A stretch of 58,544 nucleotides of DNA from Methanobacteriaceae archaeon UBA349 (GCA_002509745.1 DAWK01000091.1:415-58958); one strand, 5' to 3'. Positions 49,223-58,544 are shown, counted from the stretch's first letter. Notes: generated from the sequence alone by a model not told the origin. Program-made: numbers and translations.

Positions 49223-51403
49223 ATGGAGCGACGCAAATTGCTTGCAGTGCTTCTCATTTTGGGAATAGCACTGTTAAGTATGAATAATGCGTACGCCACC
49301 TCTACAAATCTATCTAATACAGAAAATGTGAATAACTCAATTCCAGTAACTAACAATACAACTACTATTCAAAAATCCAATAATTCAGTAATTAACCAGT
49401 CTAAAGCCTCAGTTAAAGGACTATGGCTTAAGGCTGAAGATATAAACAGTATCAACACTACAGCATTGAAAAAATCCGGCATTACTGATGTTTACATTAA
49501 ATACAACGATTTCTTATTGTCATCTTATACCAAAACTCTCAATGGAATACTATCTAAGTTCAATAACTCTGGAATAAGAGTAAATATTTGGATTGCATGC
49601 TTTAAAGATGGGAAAGGTCAGTGGATCGATCCCCAGGGTAAATATTCATATACAGTAAAATTACCTTACAAAAAAAATGTAAAGGTATCCTACTCAGTTA
49701 AAGAAAAGGTTTCTTACACAAAAACCATTAAAACACCATCTCAAGTAACGGTTAAAACACCTTACAAGTTTTGGTATAAGTCAAATGGTGTGTGGAAATA
49801 TAAAATTCAATATAAATTAACCAATGAAACCAGATACAAATACAGCTACCAAAAATCTTACAAATGGGTCACTAAAACTCATTATAAATGGGTTGAAAAG
49901 ACTTACTATAACACCGAGACTCGCTATGGATTTAATAGTACTTACAGAGATCAATTGGTTTCTAAAATAGTTAATGTGACTAAAAACTTTAATATTGATG
50001 GAATTCTTCTGGACGACATTTGCTATTCGGGAGTTGGTGAGGGAGTCGCTTCCAAGAATACGAACAGTACGGAGGCCATTACATCTTTTGTTCAAAAGAT
50101 TTTTAGTTCTATTAATGCTATTAAACCAAATGTTACTCTGTCTGGGACATTAATGCCTAGCAGTGAAAGTTCCAAATACTATGGACAGGATTATGGTAAA
50201 CTATCCCAATGTCTTGATTATATGGTCCCTAAACTGTTAAAAGGGATTAATAATAAAGATTCCGCCTGGATAGGATCTATGACTCAGTACATAGTTAATA
50301 AAACTAACGGAAAACCAGTACTGGATTTTATCCAGACATATAAATCAGACAAACAGTTAACAACACTTAATTCAACAGAATTAGGCTTCGATATACAACA
50401 ATCTCTCAAAAATGGTGCCAAAGGATTTATACTGTATCAATATGGATTAATAAACCCTCAAATTATTAATTGCAGTTCAGGAAATAACACTTCAGTTTCA
50501 TCAACCGTTATTCAAATCATTAACGCTGCCAATACTCTAAAAACTTACATTGAAACCAACCACCGACTTCCAGCAGACGTTCAAATTTCAAATACTCGAC
50601 TGTCAATAGCACAGTTCCTTAAAATAATGGCAGATACTATATCGGCTATAAATATGGGAACAGGAATTCCTGCATTTAATTTAAATGTTAAAGCACCCCT
50701 CAATTCCTCTGGAGATTTAATTAATGGTAACTTAAATCAGACTGAATATTTAGACATTGTTAAGAAGGTAAAGTCCTATATAGAATCTTTTGGAACCGCA
50801 CCAGGTTCAGTAACCAGTTCAAAAGGGAAAATTCAATATGAATCACTGACTTACATATTTTCTAAAATCATTAATTTCTACGGCCAAAACGAGCGATTGC
50901 CGGGTTACACAGAAATAGATTCATGGGAAATAAGTTTTGCACCTTTTAACCCTCAAAATTATCTTAAAGAGACCAAAAATTCTCAATCAACAGACCCCAT
51001 CATAGTTGCACTTGCAAAAACCATTACTAATGGTTCAAATTCGACTTATGAGAAGGCTGTGAAGATTTTCAATTGGGTTAGGGATAACTTGCAATATAAC
51101 TTCTATTATAATACTAAATATGGGGCTGTAAAAACCGTGATAGCAAAATCCGGTAATTGTGTAGACCATTCACATCTCCTGGTGGCATTGGCCAGGGCAG
51201 CAGGGATTCCAGCAAGATATGTACATGGTTCATGTACTTTTAACAGCGGAAATATCTATGGACACATTTGGACTCAGCTATTGATTGACAATAGATGGTA
51301 CGACGCAGATGCAACCAGTTCTAAAAACAAACTTGGCGTTATAAATAATTGGAATACAAAAACAGCTTACATAAAGGGCAGTTATATTGAACTGCCTTTT
51401 TAA
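49223..51403 (+). CDS. Secreted multidomain wall hydrolase: GH-like barrel, pseudomurein-binding repeats, transglutaminase-fold peptidase
   Basis: A 726-residue exported protein. After a signal peptide (1-26) and an Asn/Thr linker, residues about 64-411 resemble a glycoside-hydrolase-like TIM barrel (KGLWLKAEDIN, VNIWIACF, FNIDGILLDDICYSG with Asp264, KGFILYQYG). It is split by a Tyr/Lys-rich insertion at about 138-236. Two pseudomurein-binding repeats follow (about 423-490 and 500-568). The C-terminal domain (580-726) has Cys646, His681 and Asp696, the transglutaminase/PeiW-type triad. It may cut both glycan and peptide parts of pseudomurein. AGGAGG precedes the ATG; the C-terminal domain is closely similar to that of the upstream gene. 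Confidence 0.78.
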   Translation: MERRKLLAVLLILGIALLSMNNAYATSTNLSNTENVNNSIPVTNNTTTIQKSNNSVINQSKASVKGLWLKAEDINSINTTALKKSGITDVYIKYNDFLLSSYTKTLNGILSKFNNSGIRVNIWIACFKDGKGQWIDPQGKYSYTVKLPYKKNVKVSYSVKEKVSYTKTIKTPSQVTVKTPYKFWYKSNGVWKYKIQYKLTNETRYKYSYQKSYKWVTKTHYKWVEKTYYNTETRYGFNSTYRDQLVSKIVNVTKNFNIDGILLDDICYSGVGEGVASKNTNSTEAITSFVQKIFSSINAIKPNVTLSGTLMPSSESSKYYGQDYGKLSQCLDYMVPKLLKGINNKDSAWIGSMTQYIVNKTNGKPVLDFIQTYKSDKQLTTLNSTELGFDIQQSLKNGAKGFILYQYGLINPQIINCSSGNNTSVSSTVIQIINAANTLKTYIETNHRLPADVQISNTRLSIAQFLKIMADTISAINMGTGIPAFNLNVKAPLNSSGDLINGNLNQTEYLDIVKKVKSYIESFGTAPGSVTSSKGKIQYESLTYIFSKIINFYGQNERLPGYTEIDSWEISFAPFNPQNYLKETKNSQSTDPIIVALAKTITNGSNSTYEKAVKIFNWVRDNLQYNFYYNTKYGAVKTVIAKSGNCVDHSHLLVALARAAGIPARYVHGSCTFNSGNIYGHIWTQLLIDNRWYDADATSSKNKLGVINNWNTKTAYIKGSYIELPF

Positions 51404-51414
51404 TTTTTTTTTTT
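51377..51414 (+). terminator. Intrinsic-type hairpin terminator overlapping the stop codon
   Basis: GGCAGTT (51377-51383) pairs perfectly with AACTGCC (51390-51396) across a six-base loop, followed at once by five Ts and, after the stop codon, by eleven Ts (51404-51414). The stem is formed by the last codons of the gene. It resembles a bacterial rho-independent terminator. Confidence 0.6.
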
Positions 51415-51545
51415 AATTATGTCCAAAATAAAATAAATTGAATTAGTACAATTGAATTAATGCATATTAAAAAATTTAATTAGCTATTAAATAAAAATAA
51501 CAAATAAATTAATTTTATAAATAAATTAATGTTATAAAAATGATT

Positions 51546-52001
51546 TCAGCAATTTTTAAAAGCATTTTCATCAAATTCGCTGTTTTTAATCTTTTTTATG
51601 ATTTTACAAGAACTATCTAAATTGGATTTATGATATTTCGTAATTCTTTTCACTTGACAATTAAATCCTCTATTTTTCAGATCTTTTCTCAAATAATCCA
51701 GGTCAAATTTTTGATCAGGGCCAATAGCGATTATGTCTGGGTTTATTTTTTCCACAACTTCAAACATATCGGTTTCACTACCTAAAACTGCTTCATTAAC
51801 AGGTTTTAAAAATTTAACCATTTCCAACCTCTGTTTTTCATTTATAATTGGAATTCTCTTCTTGGACCGCACTGTAGAATCCCTGGCCAGCACAACAACT
51901 AGTTTAGCGTCTTCACCACCTAATTTTTTGGCTTCTTCCAGGAATAGGCCGTGTCCTGGGTGTATGAGATCAAAAGTGCCGGTCGCCATCACTATTTTCA
52001 T
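51546..52001 (-). CDS. ribL: Archaeal FAD synthase RibL
   Basis: A nucleotidyltransferase of about 151 residues that converts FMN and ATP (or CTP) to FAD. The signature is [21 protein letters not shown] (HxGH motif) and the later [12 protein letters not shown] and [10 protein letters not shown] regions match archaeal RibL. Several cysteines are present, as usual for this redox-sensitive family. I choose the ATG at 52001, with GGTGA five bases upstream; the GTG at 52010 overlaps that box. Confidence 0.88.
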   Translation of the reverse strand: MKIVMATGTFDLIHPGHGLFLEEAKKLGGEDAKLVVVLARDSTVRSKKRIPIINEKQRLEMVKFLKPVNEAVLGSETDMFEVVEKINPDIIAIGPDQKFDLDYLRKDLKNRGFNCQVKRITKYHKSNLDSSCKIIKKIKNSEFDENAFKNC

Positions 52002-52133
52002 GGTTTTCACCTTATAATTGGTATTAATTGAAATAAAGTAATTATAAAAGTTTTCAATTATTTTTTCAATATTTTATAGTTAATATTTATCTTAATTGAT
52101 TTTTAAATTTATTAAATTTAATTTAGAAGAGTT

Positions 52134-52874
52134 TTAAATAATATTTTCATATTTAAGAGTTTTTTCAAAGTCAATTTTTCCTTTATAAATAGCGGAACCA
52201 ATAACTATTCCTTTAACTCCTGTTTTTTGCAGTGTTTTAATATCTTCAAGAGAACTTATTCCGCCAGAATATACAATAGGTATTTTGACAGCATTTACTA
52301 ATTCAAGGACTGGATCTAAATTAAATCCATTCAAAAGTCCTTCCACATCAACATTGGTGAATAATATTCCACCTGCTCCGTTTTCTTCTAAAATTTGTCC
52401 CATTTCTGGCGCTGTTCTAGAAGTTTTTTCAGTCCATCCTTTTATCACGACTTTAGAGTCTTTACTATCTAGAGAAACCATTATTCTTTCGCTACCGTAT
52501 TCATTAGCGAGTTCTTGCACGATCTGTGGATTTTCAATGGCCATGGTCCCGAGAATGATTCTTTTAATTCCCATATCCAGAAGTTCCTTAGCATATTCCT
52601 TAGTTCTTATACCCCCGCCCATCTGTATGGGGACAGAAACTGTATCTAAAATTTTTTTCACCACAGAAATATTATTTTTTTCACCAAAGGCCCCATCTAG
52701 ATCGATAACATGGATATTGGTGGCATTTTTTTCTTCCCAGCTTCTGGCAACTTCAGCAGGATTTTCAATTATTATCTGTTCAGTGCCGGGTTTTCCTTGA
52801 ACCAGCTGGACGCATTTTCCATTTTTAATATCAACTGCAGGAATAATAAGCATTTTATTATCTTGGAACGACAT
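52134..52874 (-). CDS. hisA: ProFAR isomerase HisA
   Basis: A 246-residue TIM-barrel enzyme of histidine synthesis (the fourth step, Amadori rearrangement of ProFAR). The two catalytic Asp residues sit in [15 protein letters not shown] and [16 protein letters not shown], and the phosphate loops are [14 protein letters not shown] and [25 protein letters not shown] precedes the ATG. It appears to be transcribed singly, with ribL downstream on the same strand after about 120 bases. Confidence 0.95.
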   Translation of the reverse strand: MSFQDNKMLIIPAVDIKNGKCVQLVQGKPGTEQIIIENPAEVARSWEEKNATNIHVIDLDGAFGEKNNISVVKKILDTVSVPIQMGGGIRTKEYAKELLDMGIKRIILGTMAIENPQIVQELANEYGSERIMVSLDSKDSKVVIKGWTEKTSRTAPEMGQILEENGAGGILFTNVDVEGLLNGFNLDPVLELVNAVKIPIVYSGGISSLEDIKTLQKTGVKGIVIGSAIYKGKIDFEKTLKYENII

Positions 52875-53071
52875 TTTTACACCTAATAAATCTGATTTTT
52901 TATTAAAATTTTATTGCAGTATCTAATCTACTAATATTAAATTAAAATAGTTATAATTATACTATTGATTATAATACTATTGATTATAATTTTTAGAGAT
53001 ATACAATTCTTAGAATTTTAAATTATTTGAATAAATCCCATTAATATTTTATTACCATGACAAAACGTAAT

Positions 53072-53992
53072 TTAAGACATTTTTTTCGGATTCCAATAGA
53101 GGATAAAAACTCCTAAAAGCATTAATAATCCAAATAACAATTCTATTGCAGTTAAAGGTTCTCCTAAAATTATAAATGCAAATATTGCCCCAAATAGGGA
53201 TGATAATGGGAATATGGCCCCTACTCGGGTAGATCCTAGTTCTCTTATGGCGAAATAAATTAGAATAAATGAACTACCGATGCTAAAAATTGCCACAAAA
53301 AGAAGCAACGGCAACATTTCCCAGGGAGTTTTAAGACTTATTCCTAAAAATAAGGTAGTTATTAATAGAAATATTCCTCCAATAGAACTTTTAAGCCCAG
53401 CGATCCATATTAAATCTCTTTTATTGCTTAAAAATTTGCTTAGTACAGTATCAACACTCCAAAAGAAAGCAGCTGCAATAATCAGAAGACTCCCTATAAA
53501 ACTTTCTTTGAAGAAGATATCTGCTATTTCTCCTTTTGTAGCAAGATAAACAGCTCCCACAATAATAAGGCCCATTCCTAAAATGTCCTTTTTCCTAAGA
53601 ACTTCTTTAAATAAGATTAAACTCATGATTATTATGAAGAGTACTTCGACATTTAGCAAAAGTGACGCATTCACTGCAGTTGTTTGATTTAAACCGTTTA
53701 AATAGAGTATGGGTGCTATAAAAGCAGTGAATAGGGCAGTCACAATCAGAATTACATAATCTTTTTTATTAATAAAGTTTTCAGAGTTATTTTTTTTGTT
53801 TAAAACATTTAAGGCTTTTTCTTTAAGGGGTGATTGTCGAATCGTGAATAAAAAGATTCCAGCAACTGTATAAGTCAAGGCAGCAATGGTTAGGGGGTGC
53901 ATTTCTTGTAGCAATATTTTGTTAAATGGGGTAGCTATACCAAAAAACAACGTGGCAGTAATTACGCTTAAATATCCCCATAACCTTTTCAT
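53072..53992 (-). CDS. EamA/DMT-family transporter
   Basis: A 306-residue membrane protein with ten helices in two EamA repeats (starting about residues 5 and 157), for example FFGIATPFNKILLQEMHPL in the first and AAAFFWSVDTVLSKFLSNKRD in the second. The drug/metabolite transporter superfamily includes exporters of amino acids and nucleotides; the substrate is not predictable. GAGGAG lies eight bases before the ATG. It is flanked by AT-rich gaps and looks monocistronic. Confidence 0.88.
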   Translation of the reverse strand: MKRLWGYLSVITATLFFGIATPFNKILLQEMHPLTIAALTYTVAGIFLFTIRQSPLKEKALNVLNKKNNSENFINKKDYVILIVTALFTAFIAPILYLNGLNQTTAVNASLLLNVEVLFIIIMSLILFKEVLRKKDILGMGLIIVGAVYLATKGEIADIFFKESFIGSLLIIAAAFFWSVDTVLSKFLSNKRDLIWIAGLKSSIGGIFLLITTLFLGISLKTPWEMLPLLLFVAIFSIGSSFILIYFAIRELGSTRVGAIFPLSSLFGAIFAFIILGEPLTAIELLFGLLMLLGVFILYWNPKKMS

Positions 53993-54253
53993 ACAAATTT
54001 CTCCTCAAATGTTAGAAAATGTCGTTTAATTACAATTATTCGTCTTATTTTTTAGTCTTATTTTTTTTATTACTCTTACTCAGAATGTTGATTGTTTCTG
54101 TTTATTTATATTAAACTATAAACATTTTTAAGATAAATACATTAGTTAACTAGAATATATACTACTTCTAAACTAATTCAAAATGAATTATAAACTATAA
54201 TTTTTTATAATTTTTCACAGATACTATCTATAAGTTATTTAAGGTGTTATTTC

Positions 54254-55114
54254 ATGAAAAAAGTCGCTTTAAAAGTTGCATATATTGGAACTAATTTTCA
54301 CGGGTTTCAAAGGCAGCCTAATCATCGTACTGTTGAGGGAGAGCTAATTTACGCATTAAAGAAAGCTAATTTGGTTGAGGATCTGAAAAAATCTTATTTT
54401 TCTATTGCTGGCCGCACGGACCGGGGGGTTCATGCTTTAGGTAATGTAATATCTTTCATGAGTGAAAAAGAAGTTATTATAAATCAAATTAATGACCATC
54501 TTCCGGAAGATATTCAAATTTTAGCCAAGGCCCCAGTTCATTATGGGTTTAAGCCAAGATATGCCTTAAAACGCCACTATAAATACATAATTTCTGAGAA
54601 TGCAAGCAGATATCCTCTTTTATGGGAACTTGATATTCCATCAGAAAATGGATTTAATTTGGAAAAAATGATAGAAGCAGCTTCATATTTCGAGGGCACT
54701 CATAATTTCATTAATTTTTCAAAAAGAAGTGAAAGAAATCCTTTGAGAACTGTGGATGAAGTCAAAGTTTCTAAAAATGGTGAAATAATAGTTATTGATG
54801 TTGCTGGAGAAAGTTTTCTGTGGAACATGGTTAGAAAAATGGTAAAAACAATTTTAGAAGCAGGTAATGGTAAAATAAAACCTTCAGATATAATTGAGAT
54901 GTTAAATCCAGAAAAAAATATTCCTTTAAAACCTATGGTGCCGGAAAATCTGATTTTAATGGATGTTACCTATAAAAATCTTAACTTTACTTATGATAAT
55001 TATGCTTGCTATAGATTCCAATCAACTCTAAAAGACGAATTATTCAAACATAAATCAGCAACCCTTTTAGAGGAAACAATGATTAATGATTTGGAATCTT
55101 TAAAACAACAATGA
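54254..55114 (+). CDS. truA: tRNA pseudouridine synthase A
   Basis: A 286-residue TruA, which makes pseudouridine at positions 38-40 of the tRNA anticodon arm. The catalytic Asp is in IAGRTDRGVHALGNV near residue 55; YIGTNFHGFQRQPN at the N-terminus and GESFLWNMVRKMVK in the second half are family hallmarks. AAGGTG precedes the ATG. The C-terminal 40 or so residues extend slightly beyond the core. It appears to be a single-gene unit. Confidence 0.95.
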   Translation: MKKVALKVAYIGTNFHGFQRQPNHRTVEGELIYALKKANLVEDLKKSYFSIAGRTDRGVHALGNVISFMSEKEVIINQINDHLPEDIQILAKAPVHYGFKPRYALKRHYKYIISENASRYPLLWELDIPSENGFNLEKMIEAASYFEGTHNFINFSKRSERNPLRTVDEVKVSKNGEIIVIDVAGESFLWNMVRKMVKTILEAGNGKIKPSDIIEMLNPEKNIPLKPMVPENLILMDVTYKNLNFTYDNYACYRFQSTLKDELFKHKSATLLEETMINDLESLKQQ

Positions 55115-55439
55115 ATCTTAGTTAAGGAATTAGATGGGGTTTATTCTAATTAAAAACTTTGAACTAACAATTCACTTTTTTTAATTTTTTCATTATTATT
55201 CTTGATATTCTATTTATTTATTCATTTTTAAGGTGAATTGAAAATTTTATTATTTTGTTTGATTAGATAAATAATAAATATAATTTTTATTCATATTACA
55301 ATCAATAACACAAATCAATACTAAACTTGAATTTTATAGTAATATTTTATATTAATAATTAATCAATCTCTGAAAATGAGCTTTTTACAAATTAAAGTTT
55401 AAATGCCAAGCATTTATATTTTTCAAGGAGGAAATTTCT
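55115..55439. other. AT-rich gap upstream of the DUF460 gene
   Basis: No gene was recognised. A TTTATATT box at about 55412-55419 lies only about ten bases upstream of an AGGAGG ribosome-binding site (55426-55431), so if that box is used the ribosome-binding site would not be transcribed. An upstream TATA-like run near 55345 is the alternative promoter. Confidence 0.35.
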
Positions 55440-56948
55440 CTGTTTTACGAGAATTTTGAAGAAAACAATTTGGAAAATTCTAAAGAAGATTCAGATAAAA
55501 TACCTGAAAATTTTAATGGTTATTTTAGTTTTAATTCCATTTCCAAAACAGATTCTGATAATGATTCTAATTTTAAAAAGGATAATCCAAAAATTGAATA
55601 TAAAAAGAGAACTATAATTGGTTTTGATCCGGGATTGACAGTCGGGATTGCAATAATTGATTTAAATGGCCATATTCTTTCATTAAAAAGTTTTAAAGAG
55701 GCCAAATATTCTGAGGTGGTTAGAGAAATAATTAATCATGGCCGTGCAATTATAGTTGCCAGTGATGTTTATCCACCTCCTAAAATGGTAAAAAAATTAG
55801 CTGCTTCTTTAAATGCTAAAATAGATTCTCCCTCAAGTGTATTCACTGTTGGATCTAAAAAAGAAATGGTAGATGAGTTTTTAAGAGATAGAAAATCTAA
55901 TTTTTCTCCAAATAATGCTCACCAGCGGGATGCTCTAGCAGCAGCAATTAAAACTTATAAAAATTATGAAAAAAAGTTCAATCAAATTGATAAAAGAGGA
56001 AAAGAGAAAAATTTTTCATTTAACGAGAGAGAAGAGGTTAAAACTCTTTTTATTAATGGAATGCCTATAACTAAAGCTTTAGATTTTATCAATGATTCAA
56101 AAGTCACCATAAAAGCTGAAAAATCAAATTTTGATAATATATTAGTTTCTGATTTAAAAACAGGATTGGATTCCAATTCAGACTCAAATTTAGATTCTCA
56201 AGAAACTTTAATAAAATTAAAAAGACGCATAAATCAACAAGAATCTCAAATTAAAAATCAAGATGATGCAATAAAAAATTTGAGGCACAAAAATAAACTG
56301 CTTAAAAATAAAATTAGAAAACAGAAGAAAAAATCATCTAAACTTAAATTCAAGCTGGAAAAACTTCAACAGGATTACTCCAACGAAATTTTACTGGAAA
56401 AGAAGGTGTCTTCTAAAATAAATATCATTAAAAAACTTCAAATGAGTTATAATAATGAAAAAATCTTAAGAGAGAAATTAGAAGAAAAATTAAAGACTTT
56501 TAATAAAATTAAAACAATTGAAGTCTCAGATAAAACAGTACCCGTTAAAATTATTAAATCATTTACTAGGGATGGAATAAATGAATCATATCATCAAGGA
56601 GATTTAAAAAGTGGAGATGTGGTGTTTATTTTAAATTCTCGTGGAGGAGGATCTCAAACAGCATCTTTACTTTCTAAATTATCTTTAAAGGCCATTATTG
56701 TCTCTGATGAAATGCCACCTCAAGCAAAGGAAGTTTTAGAAAATAATGATATTCCCCTAATTAAATCTTCTAAAATAGGGATTAAAATGGGTAAAGATTT
56801 TGCCATAGTTAAATCAGAAATCTTGGATAAGGAAATTCAAATATGGAAGAACAAAATTAAAAAACAAAGGAACCAAGACGAGAAAGAGAAATTATGGAAT
56901 GTTATTGATGAGTATAGGGCCAAAAGAAAGAGAGATTCACAAGAATAG
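55440..56948 (+). CDS. DUF460 family RNase H-fold/coiled-coil protein
   Basis: A protein of about 502 residues. After a Ser/Asp/Asn-rich N-terminus, an RNase H-like domain carries acidic residues at GFDPGLTVGIAI, ASDVYPPP and NAHQRDALAAAI, the layout of resolvase-like nucleases in DUF460 (COG2433). A basic coiled coil of about 100 residues follows (LRHKNKLLKNKIRKQKKK), then a C-terminal domain with FILNSRGGGSQTASLL. The role is unknown; nucleic-acid processing is likely. AGGAGG at 55426-55431 best fits the CTG at 55440 as start. The next candidate, TTG at 55470, has no good ribosome-binding site. Confidence 0.75.
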   Translation: MFYENFEENNLENSKEDSDKIPENFNGYFSFNSISKTDSDNDSNFKKDNPKIEYKKRTIIGFDPGLTVGIAIIDLNGHILSLKSFKEAKYSEVVREIINHGRAIIVASDVYPPPKMVKKLAASLNAKIDSPSSVFTVGSKKEMVDEFLRDRKSNFSPNNAHQRDALAAAIKTYKNYEKKFNQIDKRGKEKNFSFNEREEVKTLFINGMPITKALDFINDSKVTIKAEKSNFDNILVSDLKTGLDSNSDSNLDSQETLIKLKRRINQQESQIKNQDDAIKNLRHKNKLLKNKIRKQKKKSSKLKFKLEKLQQDYSNEILLEKKVSSKINIIKKLQMSYNNEKILREKLEEKLKTFNKIKTIEVSDKTVPVKIIKSFTRDGINESYHQGDLKSGDVVFILNSRGGGSQTASLLSKLSLKAIIVSDEMPPQAKEVLENNDIPLIKSSKIGIKMGKDFAIVKSEILDKEIQIWKNKIKKQRNQDEKEKLWNVIDEYRAKRKRDSQE

Positions 56949-57211
56949 CTAATTTTATTCTTTTTCCTAAGTAAATATTTATTATTCTACTATTACAATG
57001 TATTTTCCGGCTAATATTTATTTAAATCGATGATATGAAATTAAATGAATTTAGAAGATAATTTATAACATAATTTAGCTAAAATATTCTTATAATATAA
57101 TTTTTATAACTATAATTGATTTTATAATAGTGAATGTTCAATTAAGAAATTAATTTTGAACTAATATAACAATTAATATAAATTTATAAAGCTTTAGATG
57201 AGGTATGTGTC

Positions 57212-58531
57212 ATGAAAATAGCTATTGTAATAGGAACTCGGCCGGAAATAATTAAAATGGCCCCAGTAATTGATGAAATAATAAAAAGAAATCTTGATTA
57301 TGTTTTAATTCACACCGGCCAGCACTATGATCATGAAATGTCTGATCAATTTTTTTCTGATCTTGAATTGCCGACTCCAGACTACAATATTGGTGTAGGT
57401 TCTGGATCGCATGGCGAACAGACTGCAGAAATGATGAAAGGTATTGAAAATGTTTTTGTGGAAGAAAAACCAGATATGGTGATGGTCCAGGGTGATACCA
57501 ACGCCGTCCTTGCTGGTGCTATTGTGGCATCTAAGTTACACATTCCCGTGGGCCATGTAGAAGCAGGTCTCAGGTCTTTTGATAAAACCATGCCTGAGGA
57601 AATTAATCGTATGGTGGCAGATGTTTGTTCTCAGTTATATTATGTTCCCACTGAGGAATCAGCGATAAATCTAATTGTAGAAGGTATAAATCCTAAAAAT
57701 GTGATTATAACGGGTAATACTGTGGTAGATGCCTGTTTAAGAAACCTCAAAATTGCAGAAAATAACTCAAATATTCTTGATCAATTTGAAGGGGATGAAA
57801 AAATCCTCACTTTAACCATGCACCGGGCAGAAAATGTGGATAATCTAGAAAGACTCACTCAAATCACGGATGCATTAATAGAACTGGACGAATTAACCAT
57901 TATTTTTCCGGTACATCCGCGAACCTTAAAAAACCTGGAAAACTTCGGTCTTCTCTCTAAACTGGTTAAAAAAGATAATATAAAACTCATAAAACCTGTT
58001 GGTTATTTAGATTTCCTACTATTATTATCTAATTCTGATATGATCATGACTGACTCGGGAGGACTCCAAGAGGAGGCCATAACTCTAGATGTGCCTTGTA
58101 TGACATTGAGATATAATACGGAACGTCCTGAAACTGTTACCGCTGGGGGAAACATTTTGGTGGGTTCCAATAAAGATAAAATTATTGAAACGGCCAATCT
58201 TATTATGAATGATCCAAAAACCAGGGAAACAATGAAAAAGGCTGTTAATCCATATGGTGATGGTAATGCATCTTCTAGAATTTTGAATGTTACTTTAACT
58301 GATTATGAAAATGGGGAATTAGAAATAAAATCTCCAGAAGATATCATGAATCAATTTAAAAGAAAAATTGAATTGATAGAATCAAATATCACTGTCAGAG
58401 AATTTGAAAGCACTCAAAATGCTTTAATTAGAGTTGTTTATGAAAATAATGAAGCAGGATTTCCTCATGAAGATCTTGATTTGAAAAATAAGTTGGTTTT
58501 ATTTGATAAATACCTTCAAAATTATTTTTAA
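57212..58531 (+). CDS. wecB: UDP-N-acetylglucosamine 2-epimerase (non-hydrolysing) with C-terminal extension
   Basis: A 439-residue epimerase that interconverts UDP-GlcNAc and UDP-ManNAc for surface polysaccharides. Motifs include [60 protein letters not shown] and [14 protein letters not shown] with the catalytic acidic residues. The core is about 355-365 residues; here some 75 more follow ([20 protein letters not shown] to the end), mixed charged and helical, and not recognised. AGGTATGTGTC precedes the ATG. The stop codon lies 13 bases before the end of the window. Confidence 0.93.
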   Translation: MKIAIVIGTRPEIIKMAPVIDEIIKRNLDYVLIHTGQHYDHEMSDQFFSDLELPTPDYNIGVGSGSHGEQTAEMMKGIENVFVEEKPDMVMVQGDTNAVLAGAIVASKLHIPVGHVEAGLRSFDKTMPEEINRMVADVCSQLYYVPTEESAINLIVEGINPKNVIITGNTVVDACLRNLKIAENNSNILDQFEGDEKILTLTMHRAENVDNLERLTQITDALIELDELTIIFPVHPRTLKNLENFGLLSKLVKKDNIKLIKPVGYLDFLLLLSNSDMIMTDSGGLQEEAITLDVPCMTLRYNTERPETVTAGGNILVGSNKDKIIETANLIMNDPKTRETMKKAVNPYGDGNASSRILNVTLTDYENGELEIKSPEDIMNQFKRKIELIESNITVREFESTQNALIRVVYENNEAGFPHEDLDLKNKLVLFDKYLQNYF

Positions 58532-58544
58532 TTATTTTTAATTA

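Noticed and set aside
45288..57203. Shared 14-mer AAAGCTTTAGATGA near 45290 and 57188
   Set aside because: With this window length and base composition several chance 14-base matches are expected, and the flanks do not align.
1..58544. CRISPR array, insertion sequence, prophage or integrated plasmid
   Set aside because: No regularly spaced repeats, transposase, integrase, capsid or terminal inverted repeats were seen. PeiW-like enzymes occur in prophages, but no phage genes surround the ones here.

Overview
The window looks like chromosomal DNA of a methanogenic archaeon of the order Methanobacteriales, most likely Methanobacterium or a close relative. This rests on very AT-rich intergenic DNA, strong GGAGG/GGTGA ribosome-binding sites, archaeal information genes (Gar1, TFB, aRF1, aIF5A, Nog1), a probable coenzyme F430 synthase (CfbE), and several secreted proteins with pseudomurein-binding repeats. 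Pseudomurein is the wall polymer of Methanobacteriales and Methanopyrus. No rRNA, tRNA, CRISPR array, IS element or prophage was recognised. Most of the window is ordinary core genome in short operons.

Layout. 1-5 kb: a partial Toprim protein, DUF211, an RraA-like protein, a UPF0104 membrane protein and a gar1-tfb operon. 5-10 kb: a double glycosyltransferase fusion, membrane proteins of unknown function, a decayed gene and a TauE/SafE exporter. 10-20.5 kb: UMP kinase, aRF1, a UbiA-type prenyltransferase, the hemC-Gfo/Idh/MocA-gfcR group, cfbE, and an inositol-phosphatase/NAD-kinase pair that abuts in frame. 20.8-25 kb: an arginine/polyamine block of pdaD, aIF5A, speB and an ornithine-cyclodeaminase-like gene. 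25-35 kb: adenine deaminase, small conserved archaeal families (YwbE, DUF447, DUF2124, ThiN), a sugar isomerase, Hsp20-Nog1 and TldD-AMMECR1. 35-39 kb: a homocysteine-biosynthesis protein with its ferredoxin partner, then a GMC-type oxidoreductase with a 4Fe-4S motif.

39-51.4 kb is the most unusual part. Four probable exported or surface proteins lie among housekeeping genes (pyrI, secFD, a flavodoxin, argC). They are a small AstE/AspA-like metallo-hydrolase, a CWB2 plus pseudomurein-binding protein, and two transglutaminase-fold proteins carrying a Tyr/Lys-rich module. The larger of those two also has a glycoside-hydrolase-like barrel and two pseudomurein-binding repeats. Together they suggest a wall-remodelling set. 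The smaller one appears to start at an AUU codon.

51.5-58.5 kb: ribL, hisA, an EamA transporter, truA, a DUF460 RNase H-fold coiled-coil protein (possible CUG start) and wecB. Product calls rest on reading motifs by eye. No database search was run, and starts were chosen from Shine-Dalgarno spacing.
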